Shown here one piece after another: positions 34,010 to 43,723 of a stretch of DNA of 64,000 nucleotides (its first letter is position 1; each line of letters opens with the position of its first letter). The translations under genes and the position numbers were made by a program. The notes below the pieces were generated by a model that did not search any database, had not been told where the DNA came from, and saw only the letters and a list, made by a program, of their open reading frames with translations. Origin of the DNA: a virus. The stretch spans positions 76,244 through 140,243 of IMG/VR virus record IMGVR_UViG_3300030107_001446; one strand, given 5' to 3'.

Positions 34010-35350
34010 GTGGCAACTAAAAGAATATCACAGTTAGAAACAATCTCTAATGATTTGGTAACTGGTGAAGCTATAATGCCTATTGTTATCTCTGACCCGC
34101 TAATACCGAATAGAAAAGCAAAGATTAATCAACTTTTCCGTGGAGTGAGTGCAGGATCACAGACAGCCCCAGGAATAGCCTTCGACCTAGACCGAGACAC
34201 AGGAGTGTACCAATCTGCAATAGATGAGATTGGATTAACTTTTGGCTCTGCTGCTTTGTACAATAGCAGAAGAGCAAATACCGATGGTAGTAGTACCTTA
34301 TTGATTAGGGGAATTGATACTGCATCGGCAACTTCTAATATAGAGATGCAACCTCAAGGTAGTGGATATTTCACAGTTGCAGCACCTATAATCCAGACTG
34401 ATGTTAACTTCTTACTTTCAGGTGACCAAAACCCTGCTAAGAGAGCACAGTTTAACGTAGATAATATTTCTACACAGTCAGGTACAAGAAGATTTGATTT
34501 ACCTAATGTTGGTGTTAATACATCTACTACATTAGTTGCTAATGATACTTTTCAGACATTAACTAATAAGACTATCCTTATAAAGGATGCTGAGCTACAG
34601 ATTACAGGTACCACTGATACAGCAAAGATAGCAAAGTTTGAAACTGACGCATGGGAATCACCAGGTTCTCACACATATAAACTACCTGACTTTGGTGCAT
34701 CACAGACACAATCTACATTACTTGATGACATAACAGCTCAGAATGTATTCAACAAGAATATGGTTAACCCCACATTCTCTAATACACCTTCTGATGATGA
34801 GAATAATCCTACACGTTATGTAATATTCGATGCATCAAATCTAACTCAGGATAGGACAGTAGTATTTCCTGACTTGAATACAGTAATTGTAGGTACTGAA
34901 TCAACACAGATTTTAAGTAATAAGGTATATCAAGGAGCAGTTTTTGCAGATACTGACCCTGCTGATGGATTAGGTAGAAAGATTCAATTAGATCTATCTA
35001 ATATAGAGGATAACCAAACATATGTCTTTGGTTTCCCAGATAACCCACCAGAAGCACCTTTAAATACTTCGGGTACAAACATCTTAGTGTCAGAGTTAAA
35101 GACACAAACTTTGAAGAATAAAACCTTCGAGCTTGCTAAGATAAATAACCCAGATAATGTCAATGGAATAGTATCATTTGACATGTCAAATATTACTGAG
35201 GCAGTAAACATTCAATTCCCGAATGCTGATGCTACATTGTTATCTACGAATAACATCTCAGAAGTTGCTATTACCTTCGGTGGAGCACTAGCAGCACCTG
35301 TCTTAGGAGGACAGATAAGACTACAACAACATTTCATGTCAGGATGGTAA
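34010..35350 (+). CDS. Tail fibre protein with repeated segments
   Basis: 446 residues with a GTG start (no ATG fits better; the late promoter is 29 nt before). The N-terminal ISQLETISNDLVTGEAIMPIVIS is a typical attachment segment of phage fibres. The body has repeats of a strand-turn unit of the form (F/L)(D/P)xPxx-T-LxxxxTxQxLxNKT, seen for example as TFQTLTNKTI and KTQTLKNKTF, about 50-60 residues apart. This predicts a beta-rich trimeric shaft. It opens the adhesin region. Confidence 0.7.
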   Translation: MATKRISQLETISNDLVTGEAIMPIVISDPLIPNRKAKINQLFRGVSAGSQTAPGIAFDLDRDTGVYQSAIDEIGLTFGSAALYNSRRANTDGSSTLLIRGIDTASATSNIEMQPQGSGYFTVAAPIIQTDVNFLLSGDQNPAKRAQFNVDNISTQSGTRRFDLPNVGVNTSTTLVANDTFQTLTNKTILIKDAELQITGTTDTAKIAKFETDAWESPGSHTYKLPDFGASQTQSTLLDDITAQNVFNKNMVNPTFSNTPSDDENNPTRYVIFDASNLTQDRTVVFPDLNTVIVGTESTQILSNKVYQGAVFADTDPADGLGRKIQLDLSNIEDNQTYVFGFPDNPPEAPLNTSGTNILVSELKTQTLKNKTFELAKINNPDNVNGIVSFDMSNITEAVNIQFPNADATLLSTNNISEVAITFGGALAAPVLGGQIRLQQHFMSGW

Positions 35351-35357
35351 TTAACAA

Positions 35358-37550
35358 ATGACAGCAGGAAGACTAGCCGCTGACAAACCAGGGGCAACCA
35401 CAAATACAGTACTATATCGATGCAATACGGAGAGATCAGCAAGCACAGTTTTAAATGTTTGCAATCAATCAGGTAGTGCTGCTACATATAGGACTGCACT
35501 TAGGGATTATGACCAAGTGCTACATTTGGATGGATTAAACTCATCCGCATACAAGTTTCAAAAGGGTAACCCGCTATCAGCATATAAGTTGACCCTTAAC
35601 CCAGGATTTACAATGAGTAATGCTATTCCTGGTACTACATTTACTACCACTAACGGTGCAACCGCAAAGTTATTAGATGTATTCAAACCTACTGACATCG
35701 CTGTTTACTACACTAAAGTCCTACCAGTTTCTTCTACTCCTTTACAAGCAGACTCACAGGCAGGTACATTCGACGGTGGAGAAACCCTGACAGGCTCTAC
35801 CTCTGGATTTACTGCTAACTTTAGAGGAAGTGTAGGTCCTACAATGTATATTGAATATGCAGATATAGCATCTGGTGCTACTTCCGTAAAGATATCTCGT
35901 AATACTGGTCTTGCAGATGGAATGTATATCACCATTGGTGGTGTTACTGCTGCTGAAATTGTAACTATCAATGCTTCAGGTATTGATACACTGACTAATA
36001 CTCTTACTATTACAAGAGGTGCTCTTGGTACCACTGCTGCTGCTATTGTGGCAGGGTCACAGGTTAATGCATGGTCTGAATCTGCAACAACATCAACTAT
36101 TGATGAGGGTGCAACATATGCAGCTGGTGACCAAACTCTAACAGTCGCTGACTCTACTGGATTCATTGGTGGTGGTGTTATCAAAGTTGATAACGAGATA
36201 ATGACCATTGATGCAGTCAACGGTAATGATTTAAGTGTAAGTAGAGGTCGTTATGGTACTGCTGATGTTGACCACAACAACGGTGTTGCTGTTACTCTTT
36301 TAACAGATAACGGTGTATATCTCTTAAACTATTGGACAGAAGCGGAGACAATAACTGGATCCTCATCTAACGCAACAGCAATTCTAGGATTCCCAGGTAA
36401 CGCTGCTGCTCAGATTGACAATAAGTATTGTATATCACAGACAAGTGCAGTCGCAACTGACCACGTTTTAGCTGATGCTCCTACATTCAATATTGACAGG
36501 ACATATAAGTATGACCTATCAGATGCTACATGTAGTAACTACCCACTGAAATTCTCAGCAGATGATGCTGAAGGTACTAATGGCTCAGGTACTGAGTATA
36601 CAGCAGGAGTAAGTAAGGTAGGTACCGCAGGTACAGCAGGAGCATATACTTCAGTTGAAATTACTGATACTACTTCCAACTTACTATTCTCCTATGCAGA
36701 TGGTTCCCCTGCTGGATCTACAACTGGGGTTGGTTTCCAAGCATCAGTCCAGTCAGACCCAACATACACAGACATATATGTTTATGATGTTGGTGGTGAA
36801 GCACTCGCTGCTGCTGACACATTTACTATTAACCAGATTACTCAAACTATTGAGGCAAATGGTGTTGAAGTAGGACCTTATGGATATGTCCAAGAATGGT
36901 ATCCAATGTCATGTCATCTTAAAGTTACTTTAGGAGAAGGGTCACAGGCATTTGCTGTTAATGATGCATTCTATGATACTCCTACTCTTAATAATGGTAC
37001 AAGAGTAATTACCACTGTTAGAGATGGTAAGATGCTAACGTTTAATAACGTTGGTGCTGCTGATGGCTCAAGGACACAGGGTACATACACAAGTATTTCT
37101 CCTAACTCAACAGGTGGGTCTGGAGACATTGCATCTACCAAGGTAACTGTTGTGGTAGATGGATCTGGAGCAGCGACTATCACCCTATTAGATGGTGGGT
37201 ATGGTCATGCTGGATCAGATACTCTCACTATCAATGACTCTCAGTTAGGTGGTGGTGGAGGTGCTGCATTAACATTTGATGTGGCAACTATCAGTACTGG
37301 TATTCATACAGACCAGACAGGAATATATGATGCTGAGGATTATTTCTTCTATGGTAAAGCAATAGATGCAAATGTTACCGATAAAAACAGTTCTATTATA
37401 GTTGGACCTGGACAGAATTTACTTGTATATTCTAGTGCAGCAGATCTTAGTTATGTGGTTAATGGATTTGAAACAAACTCAGATGACTTCCCAGTGGTAC
37501 AATTGACTAAAGTCGCTACTGGTGGTGGCGGTGGTGGTGCTGCACCTTAA
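35358..37550 (+). CDS. Virion surface protein, Gly/Thr-rich
   Basis: 730 residues, Thr/Ser/Gly/Asp-rich, mainly beta. Two similar units near residues 185-240 and 250-315 end in TRGALGTTAAAIVAG and SRGRYGTADVDHNNG, a motif frequent in phage tail and baseplate decoration proteins. A poly-Gly tail (GGGGGGAAP) ends the protein. Probably a fibre or baseplate-attached protein; function by position. Confidence 0.62.
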   Translation: MTAGRLAADKPGATTNTVLYRCNTERSASTVLNVCNQSGSAATYRTALRDYDQVLHLDGLNSSAYKFQKGNPLSAYKLTLNPGFTMSNAIPGTTFTTTNGATAKLLDVFKPTDIAVYYTKVLPVSSTPLQADSQAGTFDGGETLTGSTSGFTANFRGSVGPTMYIEYADIASGATSVKISRNTGLADGMYITIGGVTAAEIVTINASGIDTLTNTLTITRGALGTTAAAIVAGSQVNAWSESATTSTIDEGATYAAGDQTLTVADSTGFIGGGVIKVDNEIMTIDAVNGNDLSVSRGRYGTADVDHNNGVAVTLLTDNGVYLLNYWTEAETITGSSSNATAILGFPGNAAAQIDNKYCISQTSAVATDHVLADAPTFNIDRTYKYDLSDATCSNYPLKFSADDAEGTNGSGTEYTAGVSKVGTAGTAGAYTSVEITDTTSNLLFSYADGSPAGSTTGVGFQASVQSDPTYTDIYVYDVGGEALAAADTFTINQITQTIEANGVEVGPYGYVQEWYPMSCHLKVTLGEGSQAFAVNDAFYDTPTLNNGTRVITTVRDGKMLTFNNVGAADGSRTQGTYTSISPNSTGGSGDIASTKVTVVVDGSGAATITLLDGGYGHAGSDTLTINDSQLGGGGGAALTFDVATISTGIHTDQTGIYDAEDYFFYGKAIDANVTDKNSSIIVGPGQNLLVYSSAADLSYVVNGFETNSDDFPVVQLTKVATGGGGGGAAP

Positions 37551-37558
37551 TATTGCAC

Positions 37559-37565
37559 CTAAATA
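37559..37565 (+). promoter_or_regulatory. CTAAATA late-promoter-like motif
   Basis: CTAAATA 23 nt before the ATG at 37588, just after the stop of the previous gene, with AAGGA before the start. Confidence 0.5.
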
Positions 37566-37587
37566 ACTACATCAAGGATAATAATAA

Positions 37588-40500
37588 ATGGCATTAACCC
37601 GCTTAAAGAATATTATTACGTCAAGGACTGGTCGTATTATATACGTCAACCCTGACGACTTTGATGCGTCTGACGCATATGACAATAGAGGTAACTCAGC
37701 ATTGCGTCCATTCAAGACATTGCAACGTGCTTTCCTTGAAGTAGCAAGATTCTCTTATAGGGTTGGTCTTTCAAACGACGAATTTGACGCATTTAGTATA
37801 TACCTCTATCCATCAGAGTATGTGGTAGATAATAGACCAGGTATTGCTGACTATAACGCAATTCAACCATTTAACGAGAATACTAACTTTGACCTAACTT
37901 CCCCCTCTAACGAGCTTTATAAATTCAATTCAACTCGTGGTGGAATTATCGCACCAAGGGGTGTGTCTGTAATCGGATCTGACCTCAGAAGAACTAAGAT
38001 TGTACCTAAATTTGTACCATATCCAACAGTACAAGGATCACTTGGTATAACTGCTGCTAACGAACCAGTTGAGTCTGCTATATTCAAACTAACTGGTGGA
38101 TGCTATTTCTGGCAGATGTCATTCTTTGATGGTGACAACACAGGTGTATATTATAGGGATGACCTATCACAAATTGCACCAAACTTCTCACATCATAAGA
38201 TTACTTGTTTTGAGTTTGCTAATGTAGAAGACTTAGAATTATATTATCAGAAGATATCAAAAGGATACGCAGTTATCCCTGATACCTCAGGTATTATAAA
38301 TCAAGACCAAATGCAACCAAGGATTGAAGAGAATAGAATCGTTGGTCCTATATCTGATGAATTTGCAGTATCACAGATTATAAGGAATGGTCAAACTGCA
38401 ACAGCATTTACCGTGGATGAACTTGGTAACCCCAAGAACCACGGTTTCTCTGTTGGTGTTGCTGTTAACGTATCGGGAGTTACTGGTCCTACTGACCAAG
38501 ACGCTCTGCTATACAATGGTAGTTTCCTAGTAACGTCCGCACAGGGTAACCAATTTACTTACCAGATGTCTGCTGAGCCATCAGGTAATGCACTAGGTAG
38601 CAACGTACTAGTCAAGGTCGAGATTGATACAGTTGACTCTGCTTCGCCATATGTCTTTAACTGTTCTCTAAGATCAGTGTGGGGTATAAATGGTATGCAT
38701 GCTGACGGTAGTCAAGCAACAGGTTTCAAGTCAATGGTTGTTGCCCAGTTTACTGGCATATCACTTCAGAAAGATGACAGAGCATTCGTCTTATACAACC
38801 AAACTACTGGAGCATATGAACCCCAGGCTGCGGGATCTGGTGCTCACATTAATGGACTCGCACAATACCGAAAGGGATGGAGACATCGACACATCAAAGC
38901 ATCAAACGACGCTTTCATCCAAGTCGTCTCTGTGTTCGCAGTCGGATTCGGAGATCATTTCTTCTCTGACAGTGGAGGAGACCTCTCGATTACCAACTCG
39001 AACTCAAACTTTGGTAACACTTCTCTCCGATCTAAAGGCTTTAAAGCAGCAGCGTTTACGAAGGATAAAGCAGGGCAGATAACACACGTTATACCACCCA
39101 AAGATCTGAGTGATGTTGAGGAGATATCTATCAACTGGGTGACCATTGATATATCTAAGACGAAGAGTGTTGCAGACCCAACAAAACTATTTCTCTACGG
39201 TTATACGGTAGAGACAGGCCGACCACCAAGCAAAGTGCAGGGATATACTGTAGGTGCTAGAAGGGATGATGTTAATACCCCTGATAGACTATATGTGCTC
39301 TTGATTGCCTCTGGTGCATCGGAACCAACTACACATTATGCAGAAATCAATCCGAGTGGTACCACAGTTACAGGTACTAGGTCAGGTGATGATGAATCAC
39401 CTATCAAGTGGGATGAAGTAAACGCCCAGTGGTATATTCAGGTAGATGGAGCACAGAATACTATCTACACTACACTACAGGCAAACAGTCTCTATCAGAA
39501 CCTTGGATTCACACCTACTACATTCGTAAGGAGAATACCAGATGCTAGGAACTTGGTTGATAGGATATACAGGTATCGCTATGTATTGGACAAGGATTCA
39601 TTCCCTGTTCCCAGACAGCCCATTACTGGTTTCGTTTTACAGCCACGAAGTAGTGAGACCAATAGTCCTGCATATAGTAAAACCTATTACATATATGCTG
39701 TAGAAACACATGTAGAGTTCGTCCGAGGTGTGACTGACGGTGTATACTATCTGACATTCTTGAATGCTAGTGTATCTCCATCAACATCTAACTTTAATGA
39801 CTTTGCATTCTCACAGGCAACAGTAGATTTATATCCTGCATTTGACAGAGATAATCCAGTTGCTGACCCTTCTGCTGCGGTATCTATCGCAAGTAATGAA
39901 ACTCTCGGTGTTGTTACTACCACTGACGGTGCTTCACCAACTCCTAATGAGGACACACAAAGAAGTATCACTAAGGAAACATCTCAGTTTATTCTATTAG
40001 AATCTGAGAATAACTTAGGATATAATACTACTTCAAACGTATTGAATGGTATTAGTGTCACATCCAGATTAGGTGATGCTGAAGAAAGAAAGATTGCACT
40101 CAAACTAAATGCTGACAACTCAGTACAACCGATACTTGTAGAGTTACGAAGGTATTCAATCCTTAGAGCATCGGGTCACACGTTTGAGTATCTAGGTTTT
40201 GGTCCAGGAAACTACTCAACTGCATTCCCATCTACACAGGTGGAGGTATTAAGTAAGGATGCAGTTAGACTATCACAGTCACTTAAGGAGTCAGCAGGTG
40301 TTGCTTACTACTCAGGTGTTAACAGTGATGGTGAGTTATTCGTTGGTAACCAGGTTATTAACCCAGTTACAGGTCAGATAACCAATGAAGATATTGCCCA
40401 ATTAAATGTGTTGGGTGAAGAAGGTACAACTATTGAAACCTTCTCAGAGATTGTGCTTACTGATAAACTAACAGTTATTGGTGGTGCATCTAACCAGTTA

Positions 40501-41160
40501 GAATCTGTATTCTCAGGTCCAGTTACATTCCAGAAGAAAGTAACATCGCAGGATTTAATACAGTCTCTTAACTACACATATGCCAACGAAGATGGCACAG
40601 TGTTAAGGAACACATTCCTTGCTGAGGATGATGGTACTGGTAATCCAGTAACTCAGACAGGTGCTGCTTATAATAGTGGCGACATCGCATATAATATAGA
40701 TTGGAGTCCAGGAACCTTTATAGGATGGATGTATGATACAGGTATCTGGTATAAATTCGGTCTAAGTGACACTGCACCTATCGTATCTCAGAGATATGCA
40801 GGTGTAACTCATTATGGTATTGGTGAAGCACCTGATGCTTTGAATAGATTTAGAATTACAGGTAATATTGCTATTACTGGTGATATTGATGTATCAGGTA
40901 AATATGGTTGTGCAGACAAATATACTCTCGCAACTGGTGTCAACAGTGGTAATAATGGTGTAATGTATTCGGGAGATGGTATTACTAATACCTTCGCTAT
41001 ATCTCCTGGTCATACAGCATATTCATTAATGGTATTCTTAAATGGTGTATGTCAGAGGCCAGCAACAGACTATACAGTCACAGGTAATGCTGTAGACTTC
41101 TCAGTTGGTACTACTCCTCAAAATGGAGATAACATACAAATTCGTGAACTTGTTATCTAA
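37588..41160 (+). CDS. Large tail fibre or baseplate adhesin, 1190 residues
   Basis: The N-terminus (ALTRLKNIITSRTGRIIYVNPDDFD, then GNSALRPFKTLQRAFLEVARFSY) is strongly conserved among cyanophage structural proteins and looks like the start of a right-handed beta helix. A segment around residues 110-180 keeps that style. The C-terminal 60 residues (YSLMVFLNGVCQRPATDYTV, then GDNIQIRELVI) are a common fibre-tip module. Probably a long fibre or baseplate-attached protein; the exact T4 counterpart is uncertain. Its stop lies in CTAAATA. Confidence 0.68.
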   Translation: MALTRLKNIITSRTGRIIYVNPDDFDASDAYDNRGNSALRPFKTLQRAFLEVARFSYRVGLSNDEFDAFSIYLYPSEYVVDNRPGIADYNAIQPFNENTNFDLTSPSNELYKFNSTRGGIIAPRGVSVIGSDLRRTKIVPKFVPYPTVQGSLGITAANEPVESAIFKLTGGCYFWQMSFFDGDNTGVYYRDDLSQIAPNFSHHKITCFEFANVEDLELYYQKISKGYAVIPDTSGIINQDQMQPRIEENRIVGPISDEFAVSQIIRNGQTATAFTVDELGNPKNHGFSVGVAVNVSGVTGPTDQDALLYNGSFLVTSAQGNQFTYQMSAEPSGNALGSNVLVKVEIDTVDSASPYVFNCSLRSVWGINGMHADGSQATGFKSMVVAQFTGISLQKDDRAFVLYNQTTGAYEPQAAGSGAHINGLAQYRKGWRHRHIKASNDAFIQVVSVFAVGFGDHFFSDSGGDLSITNSNSNFGNTSLRSKGFKAAAFTKDKAGQITHVIPPKDLSDVEEISINWVTIDISKTKSVADPTKLFLYGYTVETGRPPSKVQGYTVGARRDDVNTPDRLYVLLIASGASEPTTHYAEINPSGTTVTGTRSGDDESPIKWDEVNAQWYIQVDGAQNTIYTTLQANSLYQNLGFTPTTFVRRIPDARNLVDRIYRYRYVLDKDSFPVPRQPITGFVLQPRSSETNSPAYSKTYYIYAVETHVEFVRGVTDGVYYLTFLNASVSPSTSNFNDFAFSQATVDLYPAFDRDNPVADPSAAVSIASNETLGVVTTTDGASPTPNEDTQRSITKETSQFILLESENNLGYNTTSNVLNGISVTSRLGDAEERKIALKLNADNSVQPILVELRRYSILRASGHTFEYLGFGPGNYSTAFPSTQVEVLSKDAVRLSQSLKESAGVAYYSGVNSDGELFVGNQVINPVTGQITNEDIAQLNVLGEEGTTIETFSEIVLTDKLTVIGGASNQLESVFSGPVTFQKKVTSQDLIQSLNYTYANEDGTVLRNTFLAEDDGTGNPVTQTGAAYNSGDIAYNIDWSPGTFIGWMYDTGIWYKFGLSDTAPIVSQRYAGVTHYGIGEAPDALNRFRITGNIAITGDIDVSGKYGCADKYTLATGVNSGNNGVMYSGDGITNTFAISPGHTAYSLMVFLNGVCQRPATDYTVTGNAVDFSVGTTPQNGDNIQIRELVI

Positions 41161-41163
41161 ATA
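41157..41163 (+). promoter_or_regulatory. CTAAATA late-promoter-like motif
   Basis: CTAAATA overlaps the TAA stop of the fibre gene, 20 nt before the ATG at 41183; GAGGTGA is the ribosome binding site. Confidence 0.5.
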
Positions 41164-41182
41164 GTAATAATAGAGGTGATAC

Positions 41183-42055
41183 ATGTCCACCAAAATTATA
41201 GGAAATCAGATTGATGCGACCACTCGTGCAATTATAGAAGCACTACAGGTTACAGAGCAAATCAATCTTCCTTCACTAAACCAAACTCAAGTCAATGCAT
41301 TAGGTGCACCTGCCTACGGTACGTTAATCTATAACAATACCGAGGACATGGCACAAATCTACAAGCAGGACGCTGCTCAAGGTGTTCCTGGATGGGATGA
41401 CGTGGGTGGTGGAGGTCCATCGGTTGGTGAAAATAGTATTATTAGGACTAATGGTCCAACTATAGAAGAGAATTTAACTATAGGTCCAGTTGCTAACGGT
41501 GGTGCTGAATTTACCAACGGTTTTAGTGCAGGTCCTGTTAGTATTGCAAACGGATTTACAGTAACTATCGAGAATGGTGCGACATGGAACATTATCGGTG
41601 GTGAAGATTACGAAGGTTTAGAAGTTGCTAGTGTCATATCAGGTACTGGTGATTTCTCACAGTTATTACATTGGACTACAACTAAGGAAGCAGTTACATA
41701 CTATCAAACAAGTGGTACTGTAACTCACGACTTTAATTCAAGTTCAGTAGTATATGTGCAAAAAACAGGTGGAGGTAACTTTACTCTCAACCTAAACAAC
41801 TTACCTACAACTGATGAAGGTGGTATCTATAGATTTACAGTTATCATTGAAAATGCAGGAGGTAATGGAGTCCCTACTACATTTAATATTAATGGGGTCA
41901 ACACTGGTTTACAGTGGAGAAATTCAGGTACCAGTAGTCACAGTTATACATTCCAACGCATTGAGTATTATATCATCGCAAGGCAACCACCAGGCGAAGA
42001 TGATTACTTCTATACAGTATTAGCTGGTGATTATGGCAACAATGGTTATGACTAA
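41183..42055 (+). CDS. Tail fibre protein, 290 residues
   Basis: Starts with MSTKIIGNQIDATTRAIIEALQV, an attachment-type helix, then LPSLNQTQVNAL and YGTLIYNNTEDMAQIY, typical of short fibres. The C-terminal half is beta-rich. Next to the Gly-rich adhesins, it may be the fibre on which they sit. No closer assignment. Confidence 0.62.
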   Translation: MSTKIIGNQIDATTRAIIEALQVTEQINLPSLNQTQVNALGAPAYGTLIYNNTEDMAQIYKQDAAQGVPGWDDVGGGGPSVGENSIIRTNGPTIEENLTIGPVANGGAEFTNGFSAGPVSIANGFTVTIENGATWNIIGGEDYEGLEVASVISGTGDFSQLLHWTTTKEAVTYYQTSGTVTHDFNSSSVVYVQKTGGGNFTLNLNNLPTTDEGGIYRFTVIIENAGGNGVPTTFNINGVNTGLQWRNSGTSSHSYTFQRIEYYIIARQPPGEDDYFYTVLAGDYGNNGYD

Positions 42056-42058
42056 ATA
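42052..42058 (+). promoter_or_regulatory. CTAAATA late-promoter-like motif
   Basis: CTAAATA overlaps the TAA stop of the previous gene and is 21 nt before the ATG at 42079. Confidence 0.5.
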
Positions 42059-42078
42059 GTTTGGAGATTATTGATTAG

Positions 42079-42891
42079 ATGGCACAGTTAAACATCGGAG
42101 CAATAAAAGACCTTGGTGGTATAGGTGGATTCACTTTTACATCTGGGGGAATTACATGTAACGGTACTCTTAATGTTACTAACATTATGATTGACGGTAC
42201 GATTGCTGGATCCTCTGCGTTCATTCTTCCCAACCCATCAGGTCATGCTGAGGAATATATCTCTAACAATGGTAGTAACCTAACATGGGGTAATCTATCA
42301 ACTGCTTCTGGTGTTCGCTCAATGCAAGTGTGGACTGGAAATGGTACATGGAACAAACCAGAGTCTAGCGTCAAGACTATTTGTGTATTCTGCACAGGTG
42401 CAGGTGGCGGTGGATCAGGTCATGGAGAAGGTGGCGGTGCAGGAGGTACCGCAGTAAGACAATTAGATGTTACTAACATATCATCAGTATCTGTAACAAT
42501 AGGAAACCCAGGTGGTGGTACTAACTATGCAGGATGTGGTGGTAATGGTAACGGTTCAAGTTTTGGTGGATATTGCTCTGCCAGTGGTGGATACGGTGCA
42601 AACTGTAGGTCACAGTATACTGGAGGAATCGGAGGAAATGGTTCTGGAGGAGCACTAAACATCTATGGTGGAGGTGGCGGTGGTCACGGACACTATTATA
42701 ACTATGGTAACCATGGTGGTTCATCATCCTATTGGGGTGGCACACAACCATCATCACACTCTCAGTCAAACTATGCTCATAGACACCAGTCTCATTGTGC
42801 ATGGGGAGCAGGAGGAAACGGATCCCGACATGGTAACAGAGGTGCTAGAGGTCGTGAGGGAGTCGTGGTTGTCCATGAGTTCTATGGATAA
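42079..42891 (+). CDS. Glycine-rich adhesin 1
   Basis: 270 residues, the first of three paralogues. The N-terminal 75 residues (IGAIKDLGGIGGFTFTSGGITCNGTLNVTNI) form a beta attachment module. After an RSMQVWTGNGTWNKP strand, the C-terminal part is dominated by Gly-rich runs (GAGGGGSGHGEGGG, GGNGSGGALNIYGGGGGGHGH). Such Gly-rich motifs pack as polyglycine-II helices in T-even phage gp38 tip adhesins. A segment rich in His, Tyr and Ser (about residues 205-235) differs from the other copies. The ending RGARGREGVVVVHEFYG is shared. Probable host receptor binding. Confidence 0.68.
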   Translation: MAQLNIGAIKDLGGIGGFTFTSGGITCNGTLNVTNIMIDGTIAGSSAFILPNPSGHAEEYISNNGSNLTWGNLSTASGVRSMQVWTGNGTWNKPESSVKTICVFCTGAGGGGSGHGEGGGAGGTAVRQLDVTNISSVSVTIGNPGGGTNYAGCGGNGNGSSFGGYCSASGGYGANCRSQYTGGIGGNGSGGALNIYGGGGGGHGHYYNYGNHGGSSSYWGGTQPSSHSQSNYAHRHQSHCAWGAGGNGSRHGNRGARGREGVVVVHEFYG

Positions 42892-42894
42892 ATA
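42887..42894 (+). promoter_or_regulatory. GATAAATA late promoter
   Basis: GATAAATA contains the TAA stop of adhesin 1 and lies 20 nt before the ATG of adhesin 2. Confidence 0.55.
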
Positions 42895-42913
42895 CAACAG
42901 GATAAATTAAACA

Positions 42914-43723
42914 ATGTCTAAACTTAGAGTATCCGCTATTAAAGATTTAACAGGTGCAAATGGGTTCATGCTTGCAGGTGGTAGTATCACTGCATCTACA
43001 ACTCTAACTGTATCTAACATTGTTATTAATGGTAATATTATGGGTGGGTCAACTTATAATGTCCCAGATCAAGGTGGTAACGCAGGTAAGGCATTGATGT
43101 CAAATGGTTCTGGATTTGAGTGGGTTGAAGTTGCTGCTGCATCTGGTATTCGCTCTATGCAGACATGGACATCCAATGGTACATGGACTAAACCTAATGA
43201 TGTGACATCTATCATCGTAACCGTAGTTGGTGCAGGTGGTGGAGGATCAGGATATAATGAATCAGGTGGTGCAGGTGGTATGTCAGAAAGAGTTATTGAT
43301 GTAACTAACGTATCATCAGTATCTGTATCAATCGGTAATCCAGGTGGTGGTTCTAACTACTCAGGATGTGGAGGAAGTGGTAACACATCTTCATTCGGTA
43401 GTTATTGCAGTGCTTCTGGAGGATATGGTGCTAACTGTAGACAACAGCATGCAGGTGGTATCGGTGGAAATGGTTCAGGTGGTAACCTGAATATATACGG
43501 TGGTGGAGGTAACGGACACGGTTCTTACTGGGCGTTCGGTAACGTCACCGCAGGTAGATCATTCATGGGAGGATCACAACCTTCATCCCATGGTCAAGGA
43601 AATTATGCTCACAACCATCAATCTCACTGTGCTTGGGGTGCAGGAGGAAATGGTGGACAGCATGGAGCACGAGGTGCTAGAGGTCGTGAAGGTGTCGTTA
43701 TTGTTCAGGAGTTTTACGGATGA
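42914..43723 (+). CDS. Glycine-rich adhesin 2
   Basis: 269 residues, paralogue of the genes before and after. Same order: attachment module, RSMQTWTSNGTWTKP strand, Gly-rich core with the conserved Cys positions, and the ending RGREGVVIVQEFYG. The variable segment reads SYWAFGNVTAGRSFMGGSQ. It overlaps adhesin 3 by ATGA, so the two are co-translated. Confidence 0.68.
   Translation: MSKLRVSAIKDLTGANGFMLAGGSITASTTLTVSNIVINGNIMGGSTYNVPDQGGNAGKALMSNGSGFEWVEVAAASGIRSMQTWTSNGTWTKPNDVTSIIVTVVGAGGGGSGYNESGGAGGMSERVIDVTNVSSVSVSIGNPGGGSNYSGCGGSGNTSSFGSYCSASGGYGANCRQQHAGGIGGNGSGGNLNIYGGGGNGHGSYWAFGNVTAGRSFMGGSQPSSHGQGNYAHNHQSHCAWGAGGNGGQHGARGARGREGVVIVQEFYG

Noticed and set aside
38690-39082. A + strand frame of 130 residues inside the 1190-residue fibre gene
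   Set aside because: Out of frame within a conserved structural protein, basic and low-complexity, with no promoter or ribosome binding site.
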